Below, piece after piece: positions 10,085 through 20,111 of a stretch of DNA of 62,000 bases (position 1 is the stretch's first letter; each line of letters opens with the position of its first letter). Below the pieces are notes generated by a model, which saw only the letters and a program-made list of their open reading frames with translations, ran no database searches and was not told where the DNA came from. The position numbers and the translations under genes were made by a program. The stretch is taken from assembly GCA_037447655.1 (NCBI GenBank), contig JBBHKE010001846.1, positions 35,001 to 97,000 on the forward strand, written 5' to 3'. This DNA comes from Zygnema cylindricum (taxonomy: Eukaryota > Streptophyta > Zygnematophyceae > Zygnematales > Zygnemataceae).

Positions 10085-10445
10085 ATATAGGTGTTCGTAG
10101 AGGGAGAAATATAGGGTGAATGAGTGTGGTACAGAGTGAAGATTTAGAGTGGGAGGAAGAGAGACAAGGAGAGGGAAAAGGATAGTGAGGGGGGTAAAAT
10201 TAGAGAGAGAGAGGGATAGAGGAGCAATTGAAATTGAGACGCGACAAGATAGGAAGAGGGAGGGAAAGAGTAGAAAACAAAAGATTTTGAGTGAGAGTGG
10301 GAGTGATAGGTGTAGAGCGGAGGAATGGTATACAAGTGCGTCAAATTGAGAGGGTGACGGGGAGGAATATAGAGTGACATTGAGTGAGAGAGAGTGGAAT
10401 GGAGAGGAGAGGGTAGCGTAAAGGAGGAGAGGAGAGAAGAGGATG
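10085..10445 (+). repeat. polypurine tract, inverted partner of 4580-5130
   Basis: About 360 bp dominated by gagag, ggagg and gggag words. ORFs reading through it on either strand are low-complexity artefacts. Confidence 0.8.
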
Positions 10446-10758
10446 GAAAACATAATCTGCATTGAATTAGAACTATAATACAATTTATTCATAAGAGTAC
10501 AAGTATAAAAACAAAATCCTCTACTCCATGCCTAATGATTCTACAATATCCTAAGGTTAAAACATTTTGACCTATAGAATCACTTAATCTCCCATCCATG
10601 TGGAAATCCTTTTAATCACACCTAAAATATATAAATAATCTCATCAACCAATTTTTCTAACAAGTCTTAAACTATTCCGCTCATATCCGCGCTATGATAT
10701 CCTAAAACTTTTCTATTACTATAAAAAAAACCAAAAGAAAAATGCGCAACGGAGGTCT
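10446..10758. other. AT-rich unassigned segment
   Basis: No ORF or repeat boundary recognised. It ends exactly where an LTR 3' end begins. Confidence 0.4.
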
Positions 10759-11275
10759 TGCAACTTTGAGACCTCCATAGGACCTTAGAGTAGGCAACTC
10801 ACACCAAGCCTCTAGGATAACCCTGACCCCTTTGTCTTTCTGCAAGAATAACTGCCACCCCGACAAACAAAAACTCTGACCACCTTCACCCTTGTGAAGG
10901 CAAGACTCCTTGAGTCGATAGCAAAAAGAATCTCTGGATTTGCTCCCCTGAGCACTAAGTTATGGAGGGTCAAAGTTGACCTTTTGTACAGAAGCTTTCT
11001 GAAGAGATGGTCATATCTACCAAATTTTTCTAAGTCCTATCTCTCTCTAAAACTCTATCTACTGACGTATGACACCAATCATATTATTGTACCGTACAAA
11101 AAGGTACAACTGCCGGTGTACTTTACGCACGAACATTGTACAACATGGCCAAAATGTCGACACGTGTCTTTTCTGGATTCGTTTCCGCTATCCTTGGAGA
11201 TGCCAAAATCCAATGTCGTGGTGCCACGTGTCATCCGATGTGGCGGCGACCAAAAACGGACAAATAAATCTTTTT
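10759..11275 (-). mobile_element. copia LTR fragment (3' half), antisense
   Basis: Begins with TGCAACTTTGAGACCTCC, the reverse complement of the LTR 3' end of the H/V copia families. It retains the TATA-like region, CCAAT (accaatcat near 11084), GTAC stem-loop (about 11090-11130) and G-box CACGTG (near 11226). Homology stops at about 11275, before the tRNA-like module, so it is a truncated LTR. Confidence 0.75.
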
Positions 11276-11519
11276 CTGTGAGTTTTGACCAACTTTTAAT
11301 TTAAACCGTCAGATTTGGACAACGGTCATTTATGAAAGTAACGATCTAAGAAGATCACATGAAAAAACCATAACACAACTAACGATAGGACTATCGTCAA
11401 ATTCGGACGATCGGACACTTAAGATAAAAGTAGCGACATAAGAAGATCACATGGAATGCTCGTAACACAACTTACGTTAAAGGCGGCCCGCAAAAGGCCA
11501 ACAAAAAAAACGCCTACTT
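11276..11519. repeat. unassigned segment with a roughly 100-bp-spaced direct repeat
   Basis: The block aagtarcga..taagaagatcacatgraa...taacacaact occurs twice (about 11335 and 11428). No gene. Confidence 0.5.
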
Positions 11520-11866
11520 TTGAACTATGTTTCACACTATTTGTGGAATCGCTCATTCGTCACACGAAAAAGCATAAACCCTAAATACAATGAGTTGGCG
11601 TTTGAAAAGCATTTGCAAAGAGTACAAACTTTGTGTGGTACGATACCCTGGTCCGCACGTACACGGTATGCAAATGAAGATTTCAAGTTGAAGCTGGTCG
11701 GGGTAAAAAATATTTGACGATTTTCAAATACAATATTATCTAACGTGGAACCACTTTTTTTCCTACACGTAGATAATAGACTGCGCAATATTACATTGAT
11801 CAAAATGTAGCATTCTGTAATGTTGGTCGTACGTTTACAGAATTTCTTGATGGAACGCCACCCTAA
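11520..11866 (-). mobile_element. MITE Z1, Harbinger-like, one end missing
   Basis: The right side ends TGATGGAACGCCACCC followed by TAA. Read in reverse it matches Z2 left end 432-485 and then Z2 2204-2510 without the X1 insertion, which provides the empty site for X1. The other terminus was not found. Confidence 0.7.
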
Positions 11867-12799
11867 GACGACAAACCTAGAGTACATTCAAATTGACTTT
11901 CATTGTATTCTAGTAAAAATAGTATTAAGCCTTTAATGCACAAATTACGATGGTAAAATCATCTAAGTACAAAAGGGGTAAAAATGAAGAAAAACCTTTT
12001 TGAGACTATAAGAGTCACGAGAAAGTAAGCAACGCCTACAAACTCTCATGAAATAGAACAATACTAACAAAAGCAAAGAACCAAAACAGAACAATACCAG
12101 AGTTAGACCGCCTACAAAAGGAACAAACCTAGACTAGCCTATCAAAAAACAAGCTAAGGTCCACAACCACGATCTTCGTGGATGTGAACTGGGTCCCTTG
12201 GTGGAAGGCCAAGAAGACCCCGCATGACATCAGCTAGAATGCTATGGCGAAAGAGAGCCGCATCTTGAGCCCGCTAAAGTGCAATTGAGATACACGTTGA
12301 CGATAGAACACAACCAAAAGCTCGGTGGAGGGCTCTCCGGTCCCCGAGATTCAAACCTTTGTCGTGCAGATTCACGAAGGAACTCGTTGAAGGACATCTT
12401 CAAAGATCTAAGAATCTTTACTGCAAAAGGAACAAACTGGTCCGACGGGTTCTGGTGAGCATGGTTTTTTTCCCTTTGAAGCCTCTACATCATGACCCGC
12501 CACACCAATAAACAAAACCACGTGAGATAAAATGTGTGACCAAGTCGAATCCTTGAAGACCACATCGTCAAGCGACCTCCCAATACCATGAAGACAAATC
12601 AAGTTAACTCAAGGGCTCCGACAACCGTTGGATTGGTGCCGAGGTGGAAGAATATAAAAAATCTCACGTTTGACGGTGTAGCTCTTAGGGTCTCCGATAA
12701 CAGAAATGGCATCTCGCATGAAATCATGCACGGCAGTGATTTCCCCCCCATGCAAGCTAAAAAACAAATGGATTCCTTCAACATCAATGTTTTAAGGCT
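11867..12799. other. non-repeat segment between two LTRs, possible captured gene fragment
   Basis: GC content and codon-like structure rise between about 12160 and 12740. The minus strand has an open frame at about 12602-12869 (e.g. ESICFLACMGGKSLPCMISC) and another at 12602-12408. I do not recognise either and there is no proper start. It may be a fragment of a host gene trapped between elements; equally it may be old element sequence. Confidence 0.3.
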
Positions 12800-13894
12800 T
12801 GAAACACTGAGACCTCTATAGGTCCTCAAAAAAGACAGCTTGCAAGAAGCCTCTAAGATACCCTTCACCTCTTTTTGTTTCAGCAAGAATAATTGCCACC
12901 CTGGCGTATAAAAGCTCTAACCACCTTCCCACTTGTGAAGGCAAGACTCCCCAAAGTGGATAGCAAAAAGAATCTCTGAATTTAATCCCCTTAGAAGTAA
13001 GTTATGGAGGGTCAAAGTTGACCTTTTGTACATAAGCTCTTTGGGAGAGAGGGTCCTATCTACCAAATTTTTCTAAGTCCTATCTCTCTCTAAAACTATA
13101 TCTAATGACGTACGGCACCAATCATATTACTGTGTCGTACAAAAAGGTAGAACTGCCGGTGTATTTTCTGTACGGACATTGTACGACATGGCCAAATAGT
13201 CGACACATGTCAAATTCGGATTTGTTTCCGTAATCTGTGGAGATGCCGAAATACAATGTCATAGTGTCAGGTGTCAAACGATGTGGCGATCACCACAAAC
13301 CGTTGAAACCCTCTTCCGCGATATTGGCATTCTTTACGAGCGTCGGATCAAATGTCGATTTAAATCATAGCCGTCATAAACACTTGCGCGGTATTTGTTT
13401 CGCTATCGAAACAAATGCGTGGTACTTTTTTCTTCTTCGTACTCGCAATCCGTACTTTTCATAATTGATTCTATGTATCCCACATATATTTGGCGTTAAA
13501 TGAATTAACCTACGTGGTAACGTTTATATACTTATAAAACCCTATATCATTTACGTCTAGTCCTAGACTTAATGGATAAGTTTCCCGGCTTTTGGCAGCT
13601 TTAACTAACTATAGGTACCAGGATCAAATCCTAGATCCGGCAGTTTCCTTTTTATTATATCAACTAATCTACTACACGTTAATCAACTAATCTACTACCC
13701 GTAAATCAACTAATCTATTACCTGTAAATCTTTCGATAGCAAAGGCAACCATAGCTTTAGCTTCCTCTCCACCTTCTCAATGACTACAACAAGTGTGGGA
13801 GTTGGAGAGGGAAGTTAGAGATAGACTGCCTGGACTTCTTTTCTGCATTTTATTTTAGACCTAGAAAATACTTAAAGAACCATCAATTTCTACA
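12800..13894 (-). mobile_element. 3' LTR of copia element H (antisense), 1095 bp
   Basis: Read on the minus strand it begins TGTAGAAATTGATGG at 13894 and ends CAGTGTTTCA at 12800. It is preceded by a polypurine tract (minus strand ctagaaaaaagggggag, 13895-13911). It contains the 5' hairpin (about 13760-13830), the tRNA-like module on the plus strand (13563-13643) and the GTAC stem-loop near 13136. The G-box position is mutated. Confidence 0.85.
13563..13643 (+). other. tRNA-like module in LTR (opposite strand)
   Basis: tagacttaatggataag resembles a box-A/D-arm and ccaGGATCAAATCCtag a box-B/T-arm. It is one of ten such modules in the window and always lies on the strand opposite to the LTR. 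Confidence 0.5.
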
Positions 13895-16800
13895 CTCCCC
13901 CTTTTTTCTAGTCAAACTTTAATCTTTGACTACACTTCTCTTTGCAAAAAATAAACCTAAGAGAAAGCATAGGTTTGGTCATCATATCTGCTGCCATCTG
14001 GCTATCAAGTCAGTACTCTAAAGTGATTTTTTTTTCCTACTTTTTCTCTAACAAAGCTAAGTCTAATGTCCATGTGTTTGGCTTTAAAATGATATTTAGG
14101 ATTGGCACAAATAGCAATAGCTGCATGATTATCACAAAGAAAAGTATGCACACCACTCTTAAGGTAACCAAACTCACCAAGCAAAGACTTGACCAACATC
14201 AATTCTTGACCCAAATCAATTATTTTACAGCAAAGCAAGAGGCCATATACTCAACCTCCATGGTGGACTGAGCAACAACCTTTTGTTGTTTGCTACTCGA
14301 ACAACAAGTCCTATCACCCACGTATAATACATATCTAGAAGGACATCTCCTCATCGGAGCATCACCATAACTGGCATCAGTTCCAGTAGTGATGTTAGTA
14401 TTCTCCCCACCCAAATGCAACCATATATCCCTAGTTCTAATAAAATATCTAAAGACTCTCTTAGTTGCCTCCTAATCTGTGTTATTGGAGCATTTGGACT
14501 TCTACCCAGCACTCCTACAGCTGGTGCTAAATCCAACCGGGTAAAATTTATAAAATAGATTAGGCTTCCCACTTTTTACCTGTATGGAATTTTCTAAATG
14601 AACTTCTGTTCTTTGGGACTTAATTCCTTTTCTAAGTGTATGACTCATTCTTCCTTAATCTCCTCACTTCCCTTCTTTAACTCCATTGGAGTTGTACAAT
14701 TTAGCTTTATCCATTTGAAATTTTTCCAACATGTTCCCTATTGGTTCTTTTTGAGTCAATCTTATAATCTTTATTTCTCGATCTATTTCTACTTAATCCC
14801 AAAAAAATATATTGTTTCCCCCATATCTTTTATCTCAAATCTAACTTTAAGGTCGCTTTTGAGTTAATTGATTTTTTCCATTGATTTACTTAACACAAGC
14901 AAATCATCATCATAAATACCAATAAAAATAACACCTTCCTCATCTTCAAAAACATAGATTGAAGAATCTTAGCTGATCCGGAAATATCCCTAACCGGTAA
15001 GAAACTCATCAAGCTTCTTATTCAGCTGTCGAGGCACATGTTTCAAACCATAAAGAGATTTAATCAGCCGGCATACCTTACTCTCCTCTCCTTCCTCCAC
15101 AAATCCTTCGGGTTGTCGCATGAAGATCTCCTCTTCCAACTCTCTATGCAAAAAGGTTGTCTTGATGTCCATTCGGTGCACCTCCATGTCTTCCGCTGCT
15201 GCTAGATTGAGAAGTATGCGGACGGAGGGAAATCTGACGACCGGGGCAAAGGTTTCCTCGTTGTCGATTCCTTCTTTCTGTGTAAATCCTTTTGCCACTA
15301 ATCAGGCTTTGTAAGGCTCAATGGTGTTATCCGGGTTCAGTTTTAATTTGTAAACCCACTTACAAAAGATTAGTTTTTTAGTTAGGTGGACAGTCCACCA
15401 GCTCCGAAGTATCGGCTGCCATAATTGAGGCCATCTCCACATTGATGGCTGTCTTCCACCGGTTCCTTTTTGGAGAAGTCATCGCCTCTCCATAAGTTTG
15501 AGGTTCATCTTGATGAGATAGTTTTGTTACCTTGTTATTAACCTATTTTTCTTGTAATCTTTTGCTACTTCTCCTTCCCCTCTCAAAATTTGTGGCCGGA
15601 ATAGATGGTTCTCGTGGGTTCTTTCGAACAATCTCGGCTTCTCCCCTATGCCTTGATTCTAAATCAATTTCCACCACGTCTTCCGTTTCGGGTAGAGTTG
15701 TCACTAGAGTTTCCGCAGCCGAGTCCTTTTCGGTCTGATTTGTTCGTGCAAGAATGTCATCTTCTCTAAAACCAGGATAGTTAGGAAGCTCAAAGTCATC
15801 GGAATTTTCTGACTCAAATCTGATTTTTACTGACTTTGTGTACTTGAATGGATCCACAGACTTTCCTTCATCCATAACTACTAGATGCTTTACTAAGATT
15901 ATATCTTCTCTTTTTAGATCATAAACTCTATATCCTTTTACATCCTCATCATATCCTAATAAGTATCCCGGTTTTCCTTTAAGATCTAGCTTCCAATTAG
16001 ACCGATCTGTATCTAGACTGAATACTTGACTGTCGAAAACCTTTAAGTGAGATATGTTGTTTTCGGCCGATCCATCTCTCATACGGTGTTTGATCTTTTA
16101 TAGCTCTGGTAAGAACTCTATTTTTGAGGAAATTAGCACAGTTCATTGCTTCTGCCTAAAACCTTTTTCCTATCTTTTTATCCGACAACATACTACTTGC
16201 ACTATCACTTACTGTCCTATTTAATCATTTAGCTACCCGATTTTGTTCCGAGTTTTCTAGAATTGTCTTTTGGTGTTGAACTCCATCTTCCCTCAAAAAA
16301 TCCTCAAACTGGATAGAAGTATACTCTCCACCATCGTCACTCCTTACTCTTTTGATTGGAGTTTCATAGAGTTTTTTGCTCCATGCTTTATATTGTCTAA
16401 AATAATCCTGAGCTTCTGACTTGTTTTTCAAAAAATACACTCGGGAATACCGAGACCAATCATCAGTGATAGTCATTATAAATCTCTTCCCCCCCGGTGA
16501 GGGCACTTTGGCCGGTCCCCAAATATCTGTGTGTGCTAAATCTATAATTTTTTCTCCCTTATAGGTGGTTGTTTTGGGAAAGGGTAATATGTGTGCTTTT
16601 CTTTGAGCACATCCACTATAATCACTTAGATTCTCACTCTCACCGAGCTGAATCCCTTCCACCACTCCCATCGTTTTCACCTCTCTTAGTTTTTGTAGAT
16701 TCACATGCCATGGCCTCTTATGCCACATCATTATATCATGGACACACATGTATAATAAAGTTTCTTATTTTCATTGCTTAAAATCAACCTTAACATCTCT

Positions 16801-16971
16801 TGGCTACCTTTAACAACAGTGAAATAGATTTCCTCCTCAACACTAGCAGGAAAGACTCCTTTCCTAGTGCTAGTATGAAAACCCTTATCATCTAATACAG
16901 ACGTAGAGATGAGGTTTTTGTTCTGCTCCGGAATAAACAATACATCGGAGAATGTAATTATGGATGTCTTT
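13895..16971 (-). pseudogene. copia H pol: integrase, reverse transcriptase, RNase H (antisense, decayed)
   Basis: Order on the minus strand: the segment after protease (16940-16731), integrase (16749-16225) with WHKRPWHVN for HxxxGH, DIWGPAKVP (first Asp), RSDDGGEYTS (second Asp) and ILENSEQNRVAK (Glu), then a stop. Integrase C-terminus follows (16082-15543; GKPGYLLGYDEDVKGYRVYD). RT N-terminal fingers lie at about 15300-14990 (VHRMDIKTTFLHRELEEEIF). The RT active site reads GIYDDDLLV instead of YVDD (near 14910), and RNase H is at 14572-14005 (SDASYGDAP-like, CDNHAAI). Many stops and frameshifts mean it is inactive. The family is Ty1/copia by domain order (integrase before RT). Confidence 0.85.
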
Positions 16972-17046
16972 TGTTGGAATTCAAGTATTTTCTAGGTCTA
17001 GAGATTGCAAAATAAAAAGCAAATAGAAGATATTGACAGCCTACCT

Positions 17047-17107
17047 CTAACTCCTGACTCAAGTCCCCACACTTGTCGCAGTCACTGAAGACTGGAGGAG
17101 GAGTTAG
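17047..17107. repeat. conserved LTR 5' hairpin
   Basis: The outer stem CTAACTCCT/AGGAGTTAG encloses a partly paired interior with acacttgtcgcagtcactga. Equivalent hairpins occur near 13760, 20180, 23970, 27340, 35060, 48500, 59520 and 61500. Confidence 0.7.
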
Positions 17108-17173
17108 CCATGGCTGCTTGTGCTATCCAGAGAGAGACAAGTTGTAGTTTCATTGGGTTTTCTAAAAGGGAGA

Positions 17174-17256
17174 TTGACCGAGCCAGGATTTGATCCTGGT
17201 ACCTACCGTACGTAAATTCCGCAACAGCCGGTTACCTTATCCTAATAGTCTAGATC
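17174..17256 (-). other. antisense tRNA-like module in El1 5' LTR
   Basis: On the minus strand: tagactattaggataaggt (A-box-like), accggc, then ccaGGATCAAATCCtgg (box-B-like, 5-bp T-stem). The cloverleaf is incomplete and no anticodon stem is convincing, so it is not a functional tRNA gene. Copies with the same layout are at 20314-20396 and 24095-24177. Confidence 0.55.
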
Positions 17257-18183
17257 ATACGATAGAGTGTATGGGGTATGCTAGTTATATAAATAGTTAC
17301 ATTTAGACTAATTCATTTAAGGGGAACTATATACATAATGCATAGAAAAAGTTGTATAAAGTACAGAGTACGATACAGTTACGAAATAAATACCGCGCAT
17401 TTTGTTTGACATCAAAAAGAATACTGCGCAAGTATTTATGACGGCTACGATTCAAATCCGGATTTGATCGGACGGCCGCGAAGGATGCCAAGATCGCGGA
17501 ATAGGATTTTGGCGGTTTGCGATCACCGCCACATCGAATGACACGTGGAAAAACCACATTGGATTGCGGCAACTCCAGGGATTACGGAAACGAATCCTGA
17601 TATGACATGTGTCGACATTTTGGCCATGTCGTACAATGGCCGTACAGAAAGTACACTGACACCTGTACTTTTCTGTACGACACAGTATTTTAATTGGTGC
17701 CGTACTTCAGTAGATAGAGTTTTAGAGGGTGTAACAGGATCTCCTACCTCTCAGAAAATCCCATTACTACAAACAATTCCAACCACACATTCCACACATT
17801 GGAAAATACACATCCATATTGGAAAACACTCACATAAGGATAACTTTAAATTAGAAGAAGCTTCTGTCCACATAACATTAGCTTGGTCTCTTGCCCTCGT
17901 ACTCAGGGGAGTCCGGGCTACGCAGGGGTGTAGTCGGTCAGAGTTTTTGTCTACCAGGGTGGCTGCATTTCAAAGGGAAAGTCAAAGTGGGTGAATGTGT
18001 CCAAATCTCATATTCTAACTTTGCATTTTGTGGTGGAACTGACCACACAGAAAGTGTTATTTCACAAGGGTGAATCTATATTTGGGTTCTGATTGTCAAG
18101 GGGTCATTCATTTGGGTTTATATCAAGTTAGGAGTCGGCACCATCTAGATTAGCTTCTTTGGATCTGCTTACTCTGAGGGCCA

Positions 18184-20082
18184 ATGGAGGTCTCAGAGTT
18201 TCAGGTTATGGGCCCACCATCTAGGGTGCTTATATTTGATGGAACAGGCTTCACTTATTGGGCATTTACAATGGAGGGATCGCTTTTCGAGAAGCACTTA
18301 TGGGGAATTTTTGCGAGACAAGTGAGATGTCCGCCACCTAGCTTTGGAGGAGCTTACTATGGAGAATCATCTGAGGCTCCCAAGAATATCAACCGGAGTT
18401 CAGATGCAACGGAAGGTGAAGGGAAAAACTTTTTTGTGGTTGAGGAAATAGGGGAGAAGGAAAAAGGGACATCTATGGTGAGGAGAGCTAGGCTTTCAGC
18501 TACGGTACCACATGTAGGGATTAAAACTGAAGAAAATGACAGAAAAATATGGGAATACAAAAACACTATAGCAAAGCATCTCATACTTAGATATGTGTCT
18601 AAGTCGATAGCTATCACTTTTTTAAGTCTAACCAAGTCTTCAGAGATATGGGAAGCACTAAGTCAGATTTATAACAGTGAGACTATTCAGAGGCAGCAAT
18701 CAATAACACAGGAAATAGAGGCCTATGTTTATAAAGGCTGTAGCATGATAGAGTTTTGCAATGATATTGCTGCGTTATATGTCGAGCTAGCTAGTGCGGG
18801 ATTTGTAGAATCTGAGGAGAGTAAGATTAATACACTACTTATGAAACTCCGAGATGAGTACGAAAACATCATTTGTCGTATGCAGGCACTTGATGGTTAC
18901 TCTTGGACTTGGAGCTTTACCATGGGGATAATTCTTGTGAGGGAAAACACTTTGGAGCTTCGTAGGGGAAGTGACAGGGTGAATGCATTTACAGCTGGTG
19001 GTGATTGGCGGAAGAGTGATGAGAGGAACGGCGGTGATTGGCGGAAGCGTGATAAAAGGAACGGTGGTGACGAGCGGAAGCGTGATGAGAGGAAGAAAGA
19101 CAAAGGTAAACCTTATCGGAACTTTGGTGGAAAAAGAGGGAGAGGAAAAGACACGGGAGCTTTGACAAAATGGGTTTGCTTCTTTTGTAGGGAACCGGGT
19201 CATTATATGGAGGAATGCCCTTGTTTGGAAAAACTTAGAAGTTGGAATGTGGATAAGGAGGACGAAGGTGAAGAGGAGAAAGAGGATGAAGATGTTTTAG
19301 AGCTTCTCCGGATCAGTAGTATGGGGAAGAGAGAAAAGCACACAGAAATTCCACGAAAGCAACAATGTGCTTTTGGAGGTATAAGAGAAGTAAAGAGAGA
19401 GGAGATACTTGAGGGAGTTCAAAATATTGAGGATAGTTTCATAGATATTTTGGAAACTGAAAACTGGTCGGAAAGGGAGACTTCAATGGATTCAAAGGAT
19501 AGGGGAGAAGAGGAATATTTAAAGAAAGGTTTAGGGGAGGAGAAATATTATTTGGGAATAAAAATAGAAAGTGATAGTGGAAAGAATTCCATGGGAAAGA
19601 GTGAGGGAAGTTCAGAAAATGGGGTAATTATCATGGATAAAAATATGAGTACGGAAGATGTAGATCTTATGAGGAACTTAGTGGGGACTAGTGATTTTTG
19701 GGAATATTTGGGGGGGGGTGGATTTGACATCACTACTTGGTGTGATGTCGCTTGTGAAGATGTGCCTGTAAAAGGGTTATCATCCGGGTATGTGTTGCAA
19801 ATTGGGGATGTGGCTGACTGTTGGAAATGCAAAAGGAAAAGTGGATTTTGGTTGGATGAAAAGGGAAGGAGGTGGATAAAATCTTTGCTTGGATTTATGA
19901 AAAGTGGCATGCAATATAAATTGTATGATCGACAAGATGAAATTATTTTTGGTCATCTAATAAAATTTCTTAAATATAAAGGTATTCGCTTGAAGCTTCA
20001 TGAAAGAAAAAAGGAAAAAGGAAAGGAAAAAAAAAATATATGTATATATATATATGTATTTGTTGTTTTTGATGGGAGTTGA
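18184..20082 (+). CDS. Gag-zinc-knuckle-RNase H-remnant fusion protein of El1 (632 aa)
   Basis: ATG 18184 lies inside the 5' LTR and the frame then crosses the primer site, which encodes VMGPPSR. Residues about 1-290 are a copia Gag (DUF4219/UBN2 type: IWEYKNTIAKHLILRYVSKS, YENIICRMQAL). A basic WRKRD-type repeat region follows. The zinc knuckle CFFCREPGHYMEEC spans residues 332-345 with the correct C-x2-C-x4-H-x4-C. After an acidic linker and CAFGG (the start of the usual protease link), the protease, integrase and most of RT are absent. What remains is an RT tail (LGEEKYYLGIKIESDSG) joined to an RNase H-like domain (FDITTWCDVACEDVPVKGLS, YDRQDEIIFG). The first Asp is kept, the central Glu segment is missing, and the third motif is YDRQ, so catalysis is unlikely. 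The whole frame is open. Similar to TR-GAG elements, but with an added RNase H remnant. Confidence 0.85.
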   Translation: MEVSEFQVMGPPSRVLIFDGTGFTYWAFTMEGSLFEKHLWGIFARQVRCPPPSFGGAYYGESSEAPKNINRSSDATEGEGKNFFVVEEIGEKEKGTSMVRRARLSATVPHVGIKTEENDRKIWEYKNTIAKHLILRYVSKSIAITFLSLTKSSEIWEALSQIYNSETIQRQQSITQEIEAYVYKGCSMIEFCNDIAALYVELASAGFVESEESKINTLLMKLRDEYENIICRMQALDGYSWTWSFTMGIILVRENTLELRRGSDRVNAFTAGGDWRKSDERNGGDWRKRDKRNGGDERKRDERKKDKGKPYRNFGGKRGRGKDTGALTKWVCFFCREPGHYMEECPCLEKLRSWNVDKEDEGEEEKEDEDVLELLRISSMGKREKHTEIPRKQQCAFGGIREVKREEILEGVQNIEDSFIDILETENWSERETSMDSKDRGEEEYLKKGLGEEKYYLGIKIESDSGKNSMGKSEGSSENGVIIMDKNMSTEDVDLMRNLVGTSDFWEYLGGGGFDITTWCDVACEDVPVKGLSSGYVLQIGDVADCWKCKRKSGFWLDEKGRRWIKSLLGFMKSGMQYKLYDRQDEIIFGHLIKFLKYKGIRLKLHERKKEKGKEKKNICIYIYVFVVFDGS

Positions 20083-20111
20083 AAGAATATTAGACTAGAA
20101 AATAAGGGGAG

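Larger units (their letters stand above)
16972..18203 (+). repeat. 5' LTR of El1
   Basis: TGTTGGAATTCAAG...GAGTTTCA. Inside, in order: inverted-repeat hairpin 17047-17107 (ctaactcct...aggagttag), tRNA-like module 17174-17256 (minus strand), tatataaat near 17287, G-box CACGTG 17542-17547, GTAC stem-loop 17640-17679, and CCAAT in inverse (attggtgcc, about 17694). The Gag ATG lies at 18184, 20 bp before the LTR end. Confidence 0.85.

Noticed and set aside
10144-10492. Minus-strand ORFs of 66-187 codons
   Set aside because: Low-complexity products of the polypurine tract.
12599-12886. Intact host gene on the minus strand
   Set aside because: No start codon context, stops on both sides, and one end runs into an LTR.
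17545-17994. 149-codon ORF in the El1 5' LTR and similar ones at 20685, 24405, 59946
   Set aside because: They lie in LTR promoter/leader sequence, overlap conserved DNA motifs, and change length between copies.
18835-19203. Minus-strand Thr/Leu-rich ORF opposite the El1 gag
   Set aside because: Shadow of the WRKRD repeat region on the real coding strand.
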